Below, in pieces: positions 61,784 through 64,000 of a stretch of 64,000 bases of DNA. The position numbers and the translations under genes were made by a program. Numbering within the stretch: position 1 is the first letter of the stretch; every line of letters begins with the position of its first letter. The DNA is from Caenimonas aquaedulcis (GTDB lineage: Bacteria; Pseudomonadota; Gammaproteobacteria; Burkholderiales; Burkholderiaceae_C). The DNA lies in contig NZ_JADWYS010000001.1 of the NCBI RefSeq assembly GCF_015831345.1, forward strand, positions 3,314,618 to 3,378,617, written 5' to 3'. The notes below the pieces were generated by a model that had not been told where the DNA came from, searched no databases, and saw nothing but the letters and a program-made list of their open reading frames with translations.

Positions 61784-62608
61784 ATGACCTCGAGCGGGTA
61801 CAAGCCATCGGTGCTCTGCGTCGACGACGAAGTCGTTGTGGTGCGCTCCCTCCGTTGGCTTCTCGAAGAAGAGTTCCAGGTCGAAACCGCCTGCGGTGGG
61901 CGTGAAGGCATCGAGTACATCGGCCGGCAGCAGTTCAATGTCGTGATCAGCGACCAACGCATGCCGGGCATGAGCGGCACGCAGTTTCTGGCGCGCGTCA
62001 AAGACCAGCAGCCGCAGGCCATGCGACTTCTTCTCGCGGCCTATTCGGACTACCAGGCCGTTCTGGACTCGATCAACCACAGCGAGGCCTACCGGTTCAT
62101 CAACAAGCCCTGGAACAACGCGGAGCTGCTCCACCTCGTCTCCGAGGCCGCCTCGATTTCGTTGTCCATGACTGCGCCCGACAGAATCCCCCGCGGGCAC
62201 CCGGGGCGGCGGGGCGGGGCGGTGCTCGTGCTCGACGACGACGCTTCCGTATTGCCTCTGGTCAAGGGCATTGTCGGCTCGGCACACCAGGTTCTCTGGG
62301 CACGGAGTGTGGATGAGGCATCGGCCATGTCGGTCGAGGCCCGCTCGCTGGCGGTGATGGTGTGCGAATGCTCGGTGAAAGGCGTCAGCACCCTGGGACT
62401 GATCAGCGCTCTCAAGGCCCAGAGACCTGCCGTCATGACGATCGTGCATACCCGGGAACGCGATGCCCGCGCGGTACGCCGCCTGATCAACGAGGGCCAT
62501 GTGTTCCGGTTCCTGAACAAGCCGGCTTCGGGCGTGCCCCTCTCGGCGATGCTGTACCGGGCGATTGCCCGCCACTGGGAATTGGCGCCGCAGCTGGAAG
62601 CTGCCTGA
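61784..62608 (+). CDS. Tandem receiver protein, second receiver with Glu at acceptor site
   Basis: A 274-residue protein of two receiver domains and no output domain. The first (about 8-128) is complete: acidic pair in VDDE, acceptor Asp57 in VVISDQRMPG and Lys in INKP. It resembles the receiver of RpfG-type regulators. The second (about 145-265) keeps the acidic triad (DDD at 151-153) and the NKP Lys, but the acceptor position is Glu195 (VMVCECS), so it cannot be phosphorylated in the usual way and may mimic the phosphorylated state. With the CheW-like neighbours it forms a small chemosensory set without a visible kinase. ATG 61784 is chosen for the natural N terminus. Confidence 0.8.
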   Translation: MTSSGYKPSVLCVDDEVVVVRSLRWLLEEEFQVETACGGREGIEYIGRQQFNVVISDQRMPGMSGTQFLARVKDQQPQAMRLLLAAYSDYQAVLDSINHSEAYRFINKPWNNAELLHLVSEAASISLSMTAPDRIPRGHPGRRGGAVLVLDDDASVLPLVKGIVGSAHQVLWARSVDEASAMSVEARSLAVMVCECSVKGVSTLGLISALKAQRPAVMTIVHTRERDARAVRRLINEGHVFRFLNKPASGVPLSAMLYRAIARHWELAPQLEAA

Positions 62609-62722
62609 TCCATTCTTCATGGCCCATGGCCCCGCGGCGCCGGGACGGCAATGCCGGTCGCAGGGTTGAGCGGCCGTGCTAAGCTGACCGTCCCGTTTTC
62701 GGCCCGTACAGAAAGCACCCCC

Positions 62723-63889
62723 ATGCCCGGACTCCTGCCCCACGTCGATCCCGACGGCCTGCTCGAATTTTCCGTGGTCTACACCGACCGCGCCCTCAAC
62801 CATATGTCGCGCAGCTTCCAGGGCGTGATGAAGGACATCTCCGGCATCCTGAAGGAAGTGTATGGCGCGAAATCCGCGGTGCTGGTGCCGGGCAGCGGGA
62901 CGTTCGGCATGGAATCCGTGGCACGTCAGTTCGCATCCGGCAAGGATGTGCTCGTCATCCGCAACGGCTGGTTCAGCTATCGCTGGACGCAAATCTTCGA
63001 GATGGGCAGCATCCCCGCCTCGTCGACCGTCCTCAAGGCGCGCAAGACCGGTCCGGGCGCGCAGTCGCCATGGATCCCGGCGCCCATCGCCGAAGTGCAG
63101 GCTGCGATCCGCGAGAAAAAGCCCGCGGTCGTCTTCGCGCCGCACGTCGAAACCGCTGCCGGGATGATCCTGCCCGATCACTACCTGAAGGCCGTCGCCG
63201 ATGCCGTGCATGAATTCGGCGGCCTCTTTGTCCTCGACTGCATCGCGTCCGGCGCGATCTGGGTCGACATGAAGGCGACCGGCGTCGACGTTCTCATCTC
63301 CGCCCCGCAAAAAGGCTGGAGCAGTTCGCCCTGCTGCGCGATGGTGATGCTGAGCGAGCGCGCCCGCGCCGCCATCGACTCCACCGCCAGCACGAGCTTC
63401 GCGATGGACCTGAAGAAGTGGCTCGCGATCATGGAAACCTATGAGGGCGGCGGGCACGCGTACCACGCGACGATGCCGACCGACGCGCTCACGCGCCTGC
63501 GGGAAGCGATGAAGGAAACGCAGGCCCTCGGTTTCGCGAAGATGAAGGCCTCTCAGGAGGACCTCGGGCGCAAGGTTCGCACGCTGTTCGAGAGCCGTGG
63601 GCTGGCGAGCGTCGCGGCTGAAGGCTTCAAGGCCCCGGGCGTGGTGGTCAGCTACACCACCGACCCGGAAATCCAGTCGAGTCGCAAGTTCCTCGCCGAA
63701 GGCCTGCAGACCGCTGCCGGCGTGCCGCTGCAGTGCGACGAGGGCGGCGACTTCATGACCTTCCGCATCGGGCTCTTCGGCCTCGAGAAGTGGCAGCACG
63801 TGGACCGCACCGTGGCGCAACTCGCCGCGGCGCTCGACCACATCGGCCTGGGCGCTGCCGCGGCCAAGCCCCAGCCCGTCACGGCCTGA
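62723..63889 (+). CDS. Class V aminotransferase (alanine/serine-glyoxylate type)
   Basis: A 388-residue PLP enzyme. Landmarks are VPGSGTFGMESVARQ (phosphate-binding region), HVETAAGM, LDCIASGA with the pyridine-binding Asp172 and the PLP Lys197 in SAPQKGWSS. It resembles alanine-glyoxylate or serine-glyoxylate aminotransferases, but the exact substrate pair cannot be read. The upstream 114 bases hold no other gene. It is convergent with the NTF2-like gene at the window edge. Confidence 0.88.
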   Translation: MPGLLPHVDPDGLLEFSVVYTDRALNHMSRSFQGVMKDISGILKEVYGAKSAVLVPGSGTFGMESVARQFASGKDVLVIRNGWFSYRWTQIFEMGSIPASSTVLKARKTGPGAQSPWIPAPIAEVQAAIREKKPAVVFAPHVETAAGMILPDHYLKAVADAVHEFGGLFVLDCIASGAIWVDMKATGVDVLISAPQKGWSSSPCCAMVMLSERARAAIDSTASTSFAMDLKKWLAIMETYEGGGHAYHATMPTDALTRLREAMKETQALGFAKMKASQEDLGRKVRTLFESRGLASVAAEGFKAPGVVVSYTTDPEIQSSRKFLAEGLQTAAGVPLQCDEGGDFMTFRIGLFGLEKWQHVDRTVAQLAAALDHIGLGAAAAKPQPVTA

Positions 63890-63892
63890 CCT

Positions 63893-63915
63893 TCAAGCGG
63901 CGGCCTGCCGCTTGA
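63893..63915. terminator. Inverted repeat at the convergent 3' ends
   Basis: TCAAGCGGC and GCCGCTTGA form a perfect 9-bp stem with loop GGCCT, starting 3 bases past the aminotransferase stop and covering the stop of the opposite gene. There is no T-run, so terminator activity is uncertain. Confidence 0.35.
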
Positions 63916-64000
63916 GCCAGCGCATCAATGCCCCGATGAGGGGCAGCTTCTCGTAGACCTCCTCCGCCGCATCCCAATAGTCGCGATGCACGCGGATGCG
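63893..64000 (-). CDS. NTF2-like (SnoaL-fold) protein, C-terminal end (partial)
   Basis: Only the last 35 residues are inside the window; the 5' end lies beyond the right edge. The visible tail contains HRDYWDAAEEVYEKLPLIGALMRWLKR, which resembles the end of proteobacterial nuclear-transport-factor-2-fold proteins of unknown function. The stop lies in the stem of an inverted repeat shared with the convergent aminotransferase gene. Confidence 0.6.
   Translation of the reverse strand, partial: RIRVHRDYWDAAEEVYEKLPLIGALMRWLKRQAAA

Noticed and set aside
1..64000. CRISPR arrays, transposons, prophage or rRNA operons
   Set aside because: No regularly spaced repeats, transposase or integrase motifs, phage genes or rRNA sequence were seen anywhere in the window.

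Overview
The window reads as a chromosomal segment of a high-GC betaproteobacterium, most likely Comamonadaceae (Ramlibacter/Variovorax-like). The basis is the GC-rich codon use, the gene order coxB-ctaD-small protein-ctaG-DUF2970-coxC / SURF1-SCO-like-ctaA-ctaB-SCO, the order TPR-lolB-ispE-tRNA-Gln-prs-rplY-pth, and a selenoneine (sen) locus of the type known from Variovorax. Coding density is very high. Many neighbours overlap by 1-4 bases (ATGA or TGATG junctions), and no gap between genes exceeds about 215 bases. I saw no transposase, phage gene, CRISPR array or rRNA.

Layout. 1-12.6 kb: end of a thiolase, a cytochrome P450, a TauE/SafE-type permease, a large hybrid histidine kinase coupled to a stand-alone PAS protein, a KefC/KefF potassium-efflux pair, an orphan ParA ATPase, a MaoC hydratase, trmL, a comF-like gene, an isochorismatase-like hydrolase and a BioC-like methyltransferase. 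12.7-22.3 kb: the aa3-type cytochrome c oxidase region with its copper-insertion (ctaG, two SCO-like proteins) and heme A (ctaA, ctaB) genes. 22.3-27 kb: an AlkD-like protein, a TctC/Bug receptor, a 7TM protein with a degenerate GGDEF domain, and rpoH. rpoH is preceded by a CIRCE operator overlapping its promoter.

27.1-30.9 kb: senB-senC(selD-like) followed by an Mpo1-like membrane protein, with senA divergent. This is a complete gene set for selenoneine synthesis. 30.9-36.1 kb: ftsY, an active/inactive M16 peptidase pair, rsmD and coaD. 36.1-44.7 kb: a minus-strand series with a complete dipeptide-type ABC importer, an amidase, a TPR protein and an alpha/beta hydrolase. 44.7-58.6 kb: housekeeping genes (ferredoxin, pth, rplY, prs, tRNA-Gln, ispE, lolB, mutM, a dynamin-like GTPase, mutY, rapZ, recN, nadK). 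58.7-64 kb: hrcA, the likely ligand of the CIRCE site; a GAF protein; a CAU-anticodon tRNA interrupted in its anticodon loop by a 250-nt group I intron; a small CheW-like/receiver cluster; a class V aminotransferase; and the end of an NTF2-like gene.

The two strongest observations are the intron-containing tRNA-Ile(CAU) gene (60378-60704) and the selenoneine locus (27141-30859). The CIRCE-controlled rpoH together with hrcA in one window gives a direct sequence link between two heat-shock regulators.
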